From an uncultured Monoglobus sp. (lineage in GTDB: Bacteria; Bacillota; Clostridia; Monoglobales; Monoglobaceae): a DNA stretch of 64,000 nt. The stretch's first letter is position 1. Every line of letters starts with the position of its first letter. A program made the translations under genes and the position numbers. Of the stretch, positions 40,822-47,605 are shown one piece after another. Where the stretch lies: positions 51,714 through 115,713 of the forward strand of contig CANQMT010000002.1 in assembly GCA_947625055.1 (NCBI GenBank), in the 5' to 3' direction. A model generated the notes under the pieces. It was given only the letters and a program-made list of their open reading frames with translations, did not search any database and was not told where the DNA came from.

Positions 40822-41166
40822 TTATTTGCTCAGCTTATACAGCGCATATTGATTGAGCGAGACGCCTTCTCTTTCCGCAGCCGCGGCAAGGGAGCGATGA
40901 AGCGACTTCGGAACTCTGACAACAAATTTGCCGCTGTAACGATCCTCGCTGTCCGGCAGCGGCACATCAAATCCGTTTTCAAGCTTTGCCTCAATATATC
41001 CTTCCATTGCTTCCAAAATATTTTGATACGCCTCATCAAATGTTTCACCGTCGCTCTGACAGCCGTCAAGCTCCATTACGCGCGCGTAATAATACTCGCC
41101 GCTCTCGTCATTGACTTTTTGGATAATAAAATTATAAGGCAGCTTCATGTATTCTTTAACAGTCAT
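40822..41166 (-). CDS. hicB: HicB-family antitoxin
   Basis: 114 aa. A degenerate RNase-H-like N-terminal domain (about 10-70, YYYARVMELDGCQSDGETFD, EAYQNILEAMEGYIE) neutralises HicA. The C-terminal VVRVPKSLHRSLAAAAEREG and LNQYALYKL form a ribbon-helix-helix-type DNA-binding domain, which would autorepress the promoter at 41426-41454. Downstream of hicA, 14 bp away. The last 129 bp recur with five substitutions at 44347-44475, four of them synonymous. Confidence 0.93.
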   Translation of the reverse strand: MTVKEYMKLPYNFIIQKVNDESGEYYYARVMELDGCQSDGETFDEAYQNILEAMEGYIEAKLENGFDVPLPDSEDRYSGKFVVRVPKSLHRSLAAAAEREGVSLNQYALYKLSK

Positions 41167-41180
41167 ATGCTTTACCTCCG

Positions 41181-41408
41181 TTACTGCTTTGAAATTCTGA
41201 TTAAAATATCCTTAACATATACCGCCTTGAGAGGGGTTCTTTCGGGAATAGTGACAATGTCTCCGTCATCGTTAATAAAATGCATATGAGAGCCTTTTTG
41301 TCTGTCAAGCCTATATCCGAACGCGTTTAAAACACGCTGCGCTTCCTCGGGTCTGATACCGTTTGGCCTGTCTTTCATCTTATTAATCAATTTTTCGATC
41401 TGAGACAC
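41181..41408 (-). CDS. hicA: HicA-family mRNA interferase toxin
   Basis: 75 aa, dsRBD-like fold of the HicA (YcfA) family. The catalytic His is in KGSHMHFIND, flanked by RRLDRQ-type basic residues and the C-terminal LKAVYVKDILIRI. First gene of the hicAB operon. It cleaves mRNA in a ribosome-independent way in known homologues. Confidence 0.93.
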   Translation of the reverse strand: MSQIEKLINKMKDRPNGIRPEEAQRVLNAFGYRLDRQKGSHMHFINDDGDIVTIPERTPLKAVYVKDILIRISKQ

Positions 41409-41425
41409 AATATCACCTCAAAATT

Positions 41426-41454
41426 ATAGTATCATATTTAGTATCATTTGTCAA
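41426..41454 (-). promoter_or_regulatory. hicAB promoter with direct-repeat operator
   Basis: Minus strand: TTGACA, 17-nt spacer, TACTAT (a TATAAT lies 3 nt further down). Two copies of ATGATACTA separated by AAT (41427-41435 and 41439-41447 on the plus strand as TAGTATCAT) fall between the -35 and -10. That placement suits HicB repression. Confidence 0.6.
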
Positions 41455-41464
41455 GCTTATTTTT

Positions 41465-41536
41465 ATCACCGATTAAAAATGCGCAGCCGGAGCCGCGCAA
41501 AAAAATGCAATATTTATATTTTATAAACCGAAAAAG
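41465..41536. repeat. Right direct repeat bounding the TA island
   Basis: Copy of 40221-40269, starting ATCACCGATTAA and ending ACCGAAAAAGA, interrupted by a hairpin insertion of about 20 nt (GCGCAGCCGGAGCCGCGC). The start matches the coding end of the GH26-stalk gene although that gene lies 1.2 kb away. Confidence 0.75.
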
Positions 41537-41569
41537 ATTAGATCAATATGATCAGTTATTAATACAGCT

Positions 41570-41908
41570 TAATAAAGCTGCGAGCCGCAAATTTTCAGGG
41601 ATTTTAGGGGACAAAGTCCCCTAATTCGCTCCACAGAATCGGTGGAGTGAATCCGCCCGGATCCAGCGGGCTGCGGCCGGATCCGTGCAACGGATTCGTG
41701 GCATTAAAGTATTCCGTTTTATCTGACAAACGAGGCCACAAACCCATTAACAGTTTCACTTAAAGGGCGGAACTGGGCCGGGCTGTTATAACTTTTGAAA
41801 AACGGAGTTTTTCTACACTCAAAAGCCCCATGCGCATAAGCGCACGGGGAGCTTGCTGTTTTACCATGTTTCCTCATAATACCAAAGGTTTTTGCATATC
41901 CGCTCCGT
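41570..41908. repeat. Structured duplicated repeat, copy 1
   Basis: About 339 bp shared with 44481-44900. The core (about 41586-41703) contains successive hairpins: TAGGGGAC/GTCCCCTA, ATTCGCTCCAC/GTGGAGTGAAT, GCCCG/CGGGC and GATCCGT/ACGGATT. The right part includes a terminator and the last 48 bp of the 41861 gene. Most of it is noncoding. The copies differ mainly in loops or by wobble-preserving changes. Confidence 0.8.
41825..41852 (-). terminator. Terminator of the DUF2975 cassette
   Basis: Minus strand: CCCC-GT-GCGC, TTAT loop, GCGC-AT-GGGG, then CTTTTGAG. The copy-2 equivalent is at 44815-44846. Confidence 0.7.
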
Positions 41909-42493
41909 GTACAGTGTGTTTCCGCCGGAATGCGATATGAAACCGTTATTTTCCGCATCAAACGGACCTTTGTAAATTGTTTCAATGTCATATATAGTGT
42001 CGTTGGGCAGGAAGTACATGCCACGGCTCATGCCGGAGGGCGCGATCCCGCGGCTGCCGAAATCTATTTTTATTATATTCTTTTCTTTGGTTATTTTTTG
42101 AACTCCGTCCAAATCCATGACCGCGATAACATTTCTGTCGTTAAGTGGTTCCCACCGTCCCTCGAGGCTGCCGGTGCTCATATCAATCCCCTCATCAATA
42201 TGAATATAGTATTTGCCAAGCCCGATTATTTCCTCGGGCGGCAGATCTTTCCTGGCGTCATACACTCCGCTTATATTGCCCTCATATATAACATATGCCG
42301 CCGCATTAATTATCCCGCTGTTTTGCCGTGCCGTGTCTGAAACCTCAATTTTCGGGCTCAGGCTCGAATTTGACCCAACCGCGATCAAAAGCATAAACAG
42401 CGGCAGCAATAAACCCAATACCAACTTTTTGATCGCGGTAATTCCGATCGCTCCCAAAATCGCAGCGATCAGTACTTTAGCTTTTTTCGTCAC
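41861..42493 (-). CDS. Membrane-anchored extracytoplasmic protein of unknown family
   Basis: 210 aa from a GTG at 42493 with SD GGAGG; the longer frame to 42550 overlaps the HTH gene and is rejected. An N-terminal basic stretch and one or two hydrophobic helices (about 5-43, LGLLLPLFMLLIAVG) are followed by a soluble domain (about 50-210). Blocks such as YYIHIDEGIDMSTGSLEGRW and GMSRGMYFLPNDTIYD are not recognised. Third gene of a cassette with an XRE-type regulator and a DUF2975 protein. The last 14 codons are duplicated with two conservative changes at 44853-44900, so a paralogue once existed there. Confidence 0.75.
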   Translation of the reverse strand: MTKKAKVLIAAILGAIGITAIKKLVLGLLLPLFMLLIAVGSNSSLSPKIEVSDTARQNSGIINAAAYVIYEGNISGVYDARKDLPPEEIIGLGKYYIHIDEGIDMSTGSLEGRWEPLNDRNVIAVMDLDGVQKITKEKNIIKIDFGSRGIAPSGMSRGMYFLPNDTIYDIETIYKGPFDAENNGFISHSGGNTLYTERICKNLWYYEETW

Positions 42494-42495
42494 AA

Positions 42496-42702
42496 TTATT
42501 CCTCCCTGTATTCCAGAATGTCCGCGGGCTGGCAGTCGAGCGCGCTGCATATTTCCGCGAGAGTCGAAAACCTTATCGCCTTTGCCTTGTTGTTTTTGAG
42601 TATCGAAAGGTTGGCGGGCGTTATGCCGATCTTCTCCGCCAACTCCATAAGCCCGATTTTACGCTTCGCCATCATAACATCCAAATTAACAATAATTCCC
42701 AT
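42496..42702 (-). CDS. Small XRE/Cro-type (YozG-like) HTH regulator
   Basis: 68 aa, essentially one helix-turn-helix domain: MELAEKIGITPANLSILKNN carries the two recognition helices. STLAEICSALDCQPADIL is the conserved end of this family. Such YozG-like regulators are regularly encoded next to DUF2975 membrane proteins, as here (stop of DUF2975 9 bp upstream). The GTG of the next gene begins 2 bp beyond its stop. It probably regulates this cassette. Confidence 0.9.
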   Translation of the reverse strand: MGIIVNLDVMMAKRKIGLMELAEKIGITPANLSILKNNKAKAIRFSTLAEICSALDCQPADILEYREE

Positions 42703-42711
42703 TACGCCACC

Positions 42712-43149
42712 TCATATCGTCAGATCGTTTTCAAGCTTGATTCGCACGGCTGTCTCAAAAAGCCGTGACAGCGTGAAACAGAACAGACCGCCACAGAAAA
42801 ATATAATGACTATCATCACCGTCGAGACCGTCGGCAGAAAAAACAGCTTTAAAATATACACAAGCCCTATGCACCACGCAGCGATGCCGACATTCCCGAG
42901 TGACTTCACATTATCGGCCACAAACGGATTGCCCGCTTTTATCGTCTTAAACATTTTTCTGAGCTGCCGTATAATGAAAACTGACGCGATGCCCGAAAGA
43001 AAGACCGCACCCGCCTGAACATAAAAATCAAAGCCGCGGTAGCCGTAAAGATAGACCGCCGCGGGCGAAAGTGCGCAGGCCGGGATCCCCAGCCAAAACA
43101 TAATGCTCACGCACCACTCGGTCAGCGTTATTATCTTTGATCTGTACAT
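42712..43149 (-). CDS. DUF2975-family membrane protein
   Basis: 145 aa with four predicted transmembrane helices (about 8-35, 45-65, 85-108, 112-135). IKAGNPFVADNVKSL between helices 2 and 3 is the DUF2975 hallmark. Function is unknown; its constant association with a small XRE regulator suggests a membrane-sensing or antitoxin-like pair. SD GAGGTGG and the promoter at 43180-43208 make it the first gene of the operon. Confidence 0.88.
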   Translation of the reverse strand: MYRSKIITLTEWCVSIMFWLGIPACALSPAAVYLYGYRGFDFYVQAGAVFLSGIASVFIIRQLRKMFKTIKAGNPFVADNVKSLGNVGIAAWCIGLVYILKLFFLPTVSTVMIVIIFFCGGLFCFTLSRLFETAVRIKLENDLTI

Positions 43150-43179
43150 AATACCACCTCATTTTGTATTGATATTTTA

Positions 43180-43208
43180 ATTATATCACCAACAATATCA
43201 TTTGTCAA
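43180..43208 (-). promoter_or_regulatory. Promoter of the DUF2975 cassette
   Basis: Minus strand: perfect TTGACA, 17-nt spacer, perfect TATAAT. Confidence 0.75.
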
Positions 43209-43384
43209 TAATTATTTATTGTTTTTCGATAAATAATTACATTGCAATACCAAACACTACTGTCATGTGGGTGTATAAGCGCAATTTATTATATAATTTT
43301 TCTTTTAGGATAATTATAAGACTTCCATATTGTGGATGCTTCAATATTAGTAATAATCAAAAATTTCGGATTTAAATAAAATAT
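43209..43384. other. AT-rich spacer between divergent cassettes
   Basis: About 175 bp of very AT-rich sequence between the DUF2975 promoter and the promoter of the 43453 gene. I see no gene, terminator or clear repeat. Confidence 0.5.
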
Positions 43385-43413
43385 TTGACAAAATACTAAA
43401 AAAATGTTATAAT
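43385..43413 (+). promoter_or_regulatory. Consensus promoter of the ART-like gene pair
   Basis: Perfect TTGACA (43385-43390), 17-nt spacer, perfect TATAAT (43408-43413). The start is about 33 nt before the ATG. Confidence 0.75.
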
Positions 43414-43452
43414 ATCACATACCATTTAATGATAAATAAGTAGGACAAAATT

Positions 43453-44022
43453 ATGATCTTATATCACGGAACTGACAACATTAGCGCTGAATCAATTATA
43501 AAAAACGGTATTGATCTGAAATACGGAAAGAAATATGTTGACAACGGACCGGGCTTTTATTTAACTCAAAAGTTAGAATTCGCCGTTAGGCGCGCGCAAA
43601 TGACAACCGATACACTAAAACAATTCCATTCAGCACAGAGTATATATCCTGCTGTGTTAGAAATTGAGTTTAAGTTACCAAAAAATGATAAGGATATAAT
43701 AATAAAGGAATTCGCCGAATCCGGCTATGATTGGAAGGAATTTGTTTTTTATAACCGCGCCGGATATGAATTTATACAGGAAAACAATATCAATACCAAT
43801 AATCATAATTTGGATTGTAAGTTTGACATAGTTATTGACGAGACCGCAGATGCAGGTATAAACAATATTGTCTCCGCGGCAAAAAACGAAGAAAATATTG
43901 AGTTCCTTGCAGCATATATTGATTTAATTAAAAAATCAACTAAAGAATATTGGGGTAAACAAATTTCATTGCACTCTGATAAGGCTTGTTCGTATATCAA
44001 CTCAATGAAGATTTTATCATAA
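43453..44022 (+). CDS. ADP-ribosyltransferase-like protein (DUF3990-like), possible toxin
   Basis: 189 aa, cytoplasmic, clearly more AT-rich than the surrounding chromosome. The N-terminus ILYHGTDN, then SIIKNGIDLKYG, then NGPGFYLTQKLEFAVRRAQ follows the layout of DUF3990/ART-fold proteins. H5 and the Tyr of GFYLT would be the NAD-contacting H and Y, and Glu in RAGYEFIQENN a candidate third residue. The C-terminal half (about 130-189) is helical. It is followed 33 bp later by a small gene on the same transcript, a toxin-antitoxin-like layout. Fold assignment is by motif only. Confidence 0.6.
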   Translation: MILYHGTDNISAESIIKNGIDLKYGKKYVDNGPGFYLTQKLEFAVRRAQMTTDTLKQFHSAQSIYPAVLEIEFKLPKNDKDIIIKEFAESGYDWKEFVFYNRAGYEFIQENNINTNNHNLDCKFDIVIDETADAGINNIVSAAKNEENIEFLAAYIDLIKKSTKEYWGKQISLHSDKACSYINSMKILS

Positions 44023-44055
44023 ACACGAATATAATATTAAGGGGTGAATATACTA

Positions 44056-44304
44056 ATGATAAATACTAAAGGATTAGCAGACGTTATGATAATTAATAAC
44101 AGCTACGAAACAACCGCGAAGAATATTGAATTAATTTTGGTAAACGAATACCATATGAACTATAAGAATGCGAGGGCAGCAGTATCCGCTTCTCCTCTTA
44201 AGGCATTGTTTGAAAACCACTCGGACGTGGCATCACACACTTCTAATGAGGATTGGGCGTGGAATGTATATAACTATTGGAATAAAAATAATTTCAATAA
44301 ATAA
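44056..44304 (+). CDS. Small partner protein of the ART-like gene, unknown family
   Basis: 82 aa from the ATG at 44056 (AAGGGG about 11 nt upstream; an in-frame GTG at 44044 abuts the SD). Helical and soluble: NSYETTAKNIELILVNEYHM, then NYKNARAAVSASPLKALFEN, and an aromatic end (NEDWAWNVYNYW). I do not recognise the family; some DUF3990 genes are paired with small helical DUF3791-type proteins, but the match is not clear. Position and size suggest an antitoxin. A terminator follows directly. Confidence 0.6.
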   Translation: MINTKGLADVMIINNSYETTAKNIELILVNEYHMNYKNARAAVSASPLKALFENHSDVASHTSNEDWAWNVYNYWNKNNFNK

Positions 44305-44316
44305 TTATTAAACAAA

Positions 44317-44348
44317 CCCCGTGGTATATAAAACCGCGGGGTTTTTTT
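44317..44348 (+). terminator. Terminator of the ART-like operon
   Basis: CCCCGTGGT/ACCGCGGGG with a 7-nt loop, then seven T. It runs into the hicB fragment at 44347. Confidence 0.8.
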
Positions 44349-44475
44349 ATTTGCTCAGCTTATAAAGCGCATATTGATTGAGCGAGACGCCTTCTCTCTC
44401 CGCAGCCGCGGCAAGGGAGCGATGAAGCGATTTCGGGACTCTGACAACAAATCTGCCGCTGTAACGATCCTCGCT
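44347..44475 (-). pseudogene. hicB 3'-end fragment
   Basis: 129 bp matching the last 42 codons and stop of hicB (40822-40950) with five substitutions, four of them synonymous and one Lys-to-Arg. The coding part stops abruptly at CCTCGCT and is fused to the structured repeat. The frame continues into the repeat and MITE-like insertion as a 77-codon ORF, which I do not regard as a gene. No hicA lies beside it. Confidence 0.8.
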
Positions 44476-44492
44476 CCTTTTAATAAAGCTGC

Positions 44493-44574
44493 GAGCTAAA
44501 AACAGCTCTGATATGATCGCCGGACCCGGTTCCGTCATGCCACGCCCGGACGGCAAAGAAGCTGTTTTTAGCTC
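44493..44574. mobile_element. MITE-like insertion with 15-bp perfect inverted repeats
   Basis: GAGCTAAAAACAGCT (44493-44507) and AGCTGTTTTTAGCTC (44560-44574) are exact reverse complements. They enclose a 52-bp GC-rich middle. Copy 1 of the host repeat joins GCGAG directly to CCGCAA and lacks this segment, so it is an insertion here or a precise loss there. No transposase is encoded and no clear target duplication is seen. Confidence 0.6.
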
Positions 44575-44852
44575 GTGCAAACCGCAAATTTTCAGGGATT
44601 TTAGGGGACAAAGTCCCCTAATTCACTCCACAGAATCGGTGGAGTGAATCCGCCCGGGTCCGGCGGGCTGCGACCGGATCCGTGCAACGGATTCGTGGCA
44701 TTAAAGTATTCCGTTTTATCTGACAAACGAGGCCACAAACCCATTAACAGTTTCACTTAAAGAGCGGAACCGAGCGGGCGAATAATTTTTGAAAAACGGA
44801 GTTTTTCTACACTCAAAAGCCCCATGCGCATAAGCGCACGGGGCTTGTTGTT

Positions 44853-44900
44853 TTACCACGTTTCCTCATAAAACCAAAGATTTTCGCATATCCGCTCCGT
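44853..44900 (-). pseudogene. 3'-end fragment of a paralogue of the 41861 gene
   Basis: Encodes ERICENLWFYEETW and a stop, against ERICKNLWYYEETW in the intact gene. The sequence upstream (right) of 44900 is unrelated, so only the last 14 codons remain. Confidence 0.7.
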
Positions 44901-44918
44901 ATATTAAAGCCTTTGATC

Positions 44919-45695
44919 TTAATTCGTGATAATTCCCGCCAAAACATAAAACTCGGATCCTTCAAGCGAAATTGACACAAAATGATTATTCTTTATAAAC
45001 ATAATAATATCTTCATACGAACTTCCTACAAAGCCCATGCTCATCAGCATTTCGCCATACTTTATTATACTTCCCTCTTTTATTGTCAACGCCGAATAAA
45101 TATACGCGTGTCCCGATATATTACCCCTCGAAGACTCAGTGCTGATTATCAGTGAGGCGCCGCTTATCTTCCCAAAGTCCGGGCACCAAGGCTCCTCCGC
45201 GTAACAGGCCGTGCCGGGCGGAATATTTTCGCGCGGAGCTTCCGTCACGGAAGGCGCACTGTAATTTTCGTAAGCTCCGCTTGATATTATTACGCTTTGA
45301 GTATTATCGTCCCAATCTACCTTACAGCCAAAGGCCTCGGAAATTGCTCGCACGGGCACCAATGTCCTGTCATTGATCAGCATCGGCGGCACGTCAAGCG
45401 AAATCGGAACTCCGTTTTTATACAAAACATTGCTTCCTATTGTAAGCCGAACGGTGACACCGTTTTTTTCGCCCGTGACCGTTTGTGTATACTCATCCCA
45501 TAAAACCGACGCTCCGAGCATTTCAAAAGTGGCCCGCAAAGGTATCATCGTCCTGTCATTGATCGTTGTCGGCGGCACGTCAAAGTTTACCGCCTTTCCG
45601 TCGACATAAACCGATATGTTTTCCCCGTCGGCATACGCAAAAACCGGCAGGAGAACGAATACAGCCGCTAAAATTAAACATACTGTTCTTTTCAT
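44919..45695 (-). CDS. Secreted stalk-domain (Cu-amine-oxidase-N) protein
   Basis: 258 aa from the ATG at 45695 (AGGAGG 7 nt upstream; a GTG at 45698 is in frame). Signal peptide of about 22 residues ending FAYAD. Residues about 28-142 form a stalk domain with paired strands: TMIPLRATFEMLGASVLWDE and TLVPVRAISEAFGCKVDWDD. This is the same domain as the C-terminus of the GH26-stalk protein. The C-terminal part (about 165-258) is beta-rich with no recognised fold. Probably a wall-associated binding protein; no enzyme residues are evident. Confidence 0.85.
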   Translation of the reverse strand: MKRTVCLILAAVFVLLPVFAYADGENISVYVDGKAVNFDVPPTTINDRTMIPLRATFEMLGASVLWDEYTQTVTGEKNGVTVRLTIGSNVLYKNGVPISLDVPPMLINDRTLVPVRAISEAFGCKVDWDDNTQSVIISSGAYENYSAPSVTEAPRENIPPGTACYAEEPWCPDFGKISGASLIISTESSRGNISGHAYIYSALTIKEGSIIKYGEMLMSMGFVGSSYEDIIMFIKNNHFVSISLEGSEFYVLAGIITN

Positions 45696-45819
45696 CACAT
45701 TTCCTCCTTGAAATAAAAATATATTAATTTAATTTTTACGCGTTGATTTGCAAGATAAATTTTCCGATTTGATTGCCGATCTCTTTAATTATTGATCTCC
45801 GAGAAAAATTTATAATGAT

Positions 45820-45848
45820 ATTTTAGCACATATGTATTCAATTGTCAA
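45820..45848 (-). promoter_or_regulatory. Promoter of the stalk-domain gene
   Basis: Minus strand: TTGACA, 17-nt spacer, TAAAAT. The leader is about 118 nt. Confidence 0.6.
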
Positions 45849-45863
45849 CATTTGTATTCATAA

Positions 45864-45891
45864 TTGTAAAAAATTATTGTTAAACTATAAT
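45864..45891 (+). promoter_or_regulatory. Promoter of the 45923 XRE gene
   Basis: TTGTAA, 16-nt spacer, TATAAT. The predicted start near 45898 favours the ATG at 45923 over that at 45905, which would be almost leaderless. Confidence 0.5.
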
Positions 45892-45922
45892 TAAAGAAAT
45901 ACTAATGGATTCGGGTGAGCAT

Positions 45923-46156
45923 ATGCTTGATTCAAATATTGTCGGGAAAGTTGTCAAGGAGTTCCGGAAAAGAAAAGGCCTGTCGCAGGAAATTTTAAGC
46001 GGACTTGCGGGGATCGGACGAACGCATCTGAGCATGATCGAAAGGGGAACAAGAAAGCCCACTCTTGAGACGTTGTTCAGGATCTGTGACGCGCTTTCGA
46101 TCCCGCCGGAAAATATGGTAAAAGAGATCTCAAAACGCAATACGGAAGACCACTGA
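45923..46156 (+). CDS. XRE-family HTH transcriptional regulator
   Basis: 77 aa (83 if started at 45905). A single Cro/CI-type domain: VKEFRKRKGLSQEILSGLAG, then GRTHLSMIERGTRKP with the recognition helix, then LETLFRICDALSIPPENM. A GGGTGAG lies 5 nt before the ATG at 45923. It stands alone, divergent from the stalk gene and convergent with rplQ. Homologues act as small repressors; the target is unknown. Confidence 0.88.
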   Translation: MLDSNIVGKVVKEFRKRKGLSQEILSGLAGIGRTHLSMIERGTRKPTLETLFRICDALSIPPENMVKEISKRNTEDH

Positions 46157-46187
46157 AATCCTCCGCGTATATTGCCGCGGAAAGCGA

Positions 46188-46226
46188 CCGTAATAAAAAA
46201 CAACCCCGCGGTATATAAACCGCGGG
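46188..46226 (-). terminator. Terminator of the ribosomal supercluster
   Basis: CCCGCGGT/ACCGCGGG with a 6-nt loop (46205-46226). On the minus strand it is followed by GTTGTTTTTTATT. It ends the long transcript after rplQ. Confidence 0.8.
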
Positions 46227-46241
46227 AATTTTGTTTTTAAA

Positions 46242-46583
46242 TTAAACCAGCTCCAGTACGGACATTTCCGCTGCGTCGCCGCGGCGGGGTCCGATCTTGA
46301 TGATTCTTGTGTATCCGCCGTTTCTGCTTTGATACTTGGGAGCGATCTCGTCAAACAGCTTCGATACGACCTCTCTCTTTGTGATGTACGAGAGCGCCTG
46401 TCTCTTGGTGTGAAGCGTGTTCTTTTTACCGAGCGTTATCATTTTGTCGGCCATTCTCTTAACCTCTTTGGCTCTGGTTGTGGTAGTCTCGATCTTGCCG
46501 TTTTCCAGAAGCGAGGTTGTGAGATTTCTGAGCATGGCGCGTCTGTGAGCGGTCGGTCTGCCCAGCTTTCTCTGCTGTGCCAT
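46242..46583 (-). CDS. rplQ: Ribosomal protein L17
   Basis: 113 aa from the ATG at 46583 (SD GAGGTG). Large-subunit protein near the exit tunnel. Typical start [19 protein letters not shown], then [14 protein letters not shown], and the C-terminal [18 protein letters not shown]. Last gene of the alpha part of the cluster, 32 bp after rpoA, followed by a terminator. Confidence 0.97.
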   Translation of the reverse strand: MAQQRKLGRPTAHRRAMLRNLTTSLLENGKIETTTTRAKEVKRMADKMITLGKKNTLHTKRQALSYITKREVVSKLFDEIAPKYQSRNGGYTRIIKIGPRRGDAAEMSVLELV

Positions 46584-46615
46584 ATAAATCACCTCTTCCT
46601 GTAATTCTAAAACTA

Positions 46616-47563
46616 TTAATCGTCATTGGCGAGGCTCAGGTCCATAGCCTGAAGCTTCGATATAACTTCTTCAAGCGACTTTCTGCCGAGGTTCCTGACC
46701 TTCATCATGTCGCTTTCGCTGCGGGTCGTCAGATCCTGAACGGTGTTGATGCCCGCGCGCTTTAAACAGTTGTAGGAACGAACCGATAGATCAAGTTCCT
46801 CAATAGTAGTCTCAAGAACCTTCTCTTTCTGTCCTTCTTCCTTCTCTATCATGATCTCAACGTTCTTCGCGTTGTCAGACAAATCAATGAACAGTCTCAG
46901 ATGCTCGCTGATTATCTTTGCCGCGAGTGACACCGCCTCGGCGGGAGAAATCGTTCCGTTTGTCCAAATCTCGATCGTGAGCTTGTCATAGTCGGTAACA
47001 TTGCCTACGCGGGTCGTCTGAACCTCATAATTAACCTTTTCAACCGGCGTGAATATGGAGTCGGTGGCGATAACGCCAATCTGATCGCGAACAAGTTCCT
47101 TGTTAACATCCGACGAAACATAGCCGCGTCCTCTGTCGATCACGATCTCCATAAACAGCTTCGCGTCATCGTCAAGCGTGGCGATATGCAGATCCTCGTT
47201 AAGGATCTCAACATCCGCGTCATGCTTTATGTCGCGGGCGCAAACCTCTCCGGCGCCCTCCTGATTAATGTAGATCGTCTTCGGGTGGTCGGAGTGAAGC
47301 TTAATTACCAAGTTCTTTATGTTCAGTATGATCTCGGTAACATCCTCCTTGACTCCGGGAATGGTGGAAAACTCATGGAGCACGCCGTCGATCTTTATTG
47401 ATGTGGAAGCCACACCGGGCAGAGACGACAGCAGCATCCTTCTCAAGGAGTTGCCGAGAGTTGTTCCGTAGCCCCTCTCAAGAGGCTCGATGACAAATTT
47501 CGCGTATTTTTCATCTTCCGATGACTCAACACATTCGATTTTCGGTTTTTCAATCTCAATCAT
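46616..47563 (-). CDS. rpoA: RNA polymerase alpha subunit
   Basis: 315 aa. The N-terminal domain dimerises and assembles beta and beta'; the C-terminal domain binds UP elements and activators. [20 protein letters not shown] and the [15 protein letters not shown] loop mark the first domain. A Glu-rich linker ([12 protein letters not shown]) near residue 240 leads to the alpha-CTD ([20 protein letters not shown]). Normal length and position between rpsD and rplQ. Confidence 0.98.
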   Translation of the reverse strand: MIEIEKPKIECVESSEDEKYAKFVIEPLERGYGTTLGNSLRRMLLSSLPGVASTSIKIDGVLHEFSTIPGVKEDVTEIILNIKNLVIKLHSDHPKTIYINQEGAGEVCARDIKHDADVEILNEDLHIATLDDDAKLFMEIVIDRGRGYVSSDVNKELVRDQIGVIATDSIFTPVEKVNYEVQTTRVGNVTDYDKLTIEIWTNGTISPAEAVSLAAKIISEHLRLFIDLSDNAKNVEIMIEKEEGQKEKVLETTIEELDLSVRSYNCLKRAGINTVQDLTTRSESDMMKVRNLGRKSLEEVISKLQAMDLSLANDD

Positions 47564-47605
47564 TGTTAAACCTCCTATAAAATTAGGATATAGGCAAAAA
47601 GCCTA

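Larger units (their letters stand above)
44481..44900. repeat. Structured duplicated repeat, copy 2
   Basis: Same element as 41570-41908 but with an extra segment of about 86 bp (44496-44581) near its left end. In the second hairpin, A-T replaces the G-U of copy 1 (ATTCACTCCAC/GTGGAGTGAAT). The right end carries the terminator (44815-44846) and the last codons of a paralogue of the 41861 gene (44853-44900). Confidence 0.8.

Noticed and set aside
40221..41536. An insertion sequence or integron as the carrier of the TA genes
   Set aside because: No transposase, integrase or typical inverted termini are seen; only direct repeats are present.
41719..42024. A 101-codon minus-strand frame across the repeat and the 41861 gene end
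   Set aside because: Runs out of frame through a conserved coding end and a terminator; no SD.
44347..44580. A 77-codon frame as a separate HicB-like gene
   Set aside because: Only the last 42 codons are hicB; the first part is repeat and MITE-like DNA, with no SD.
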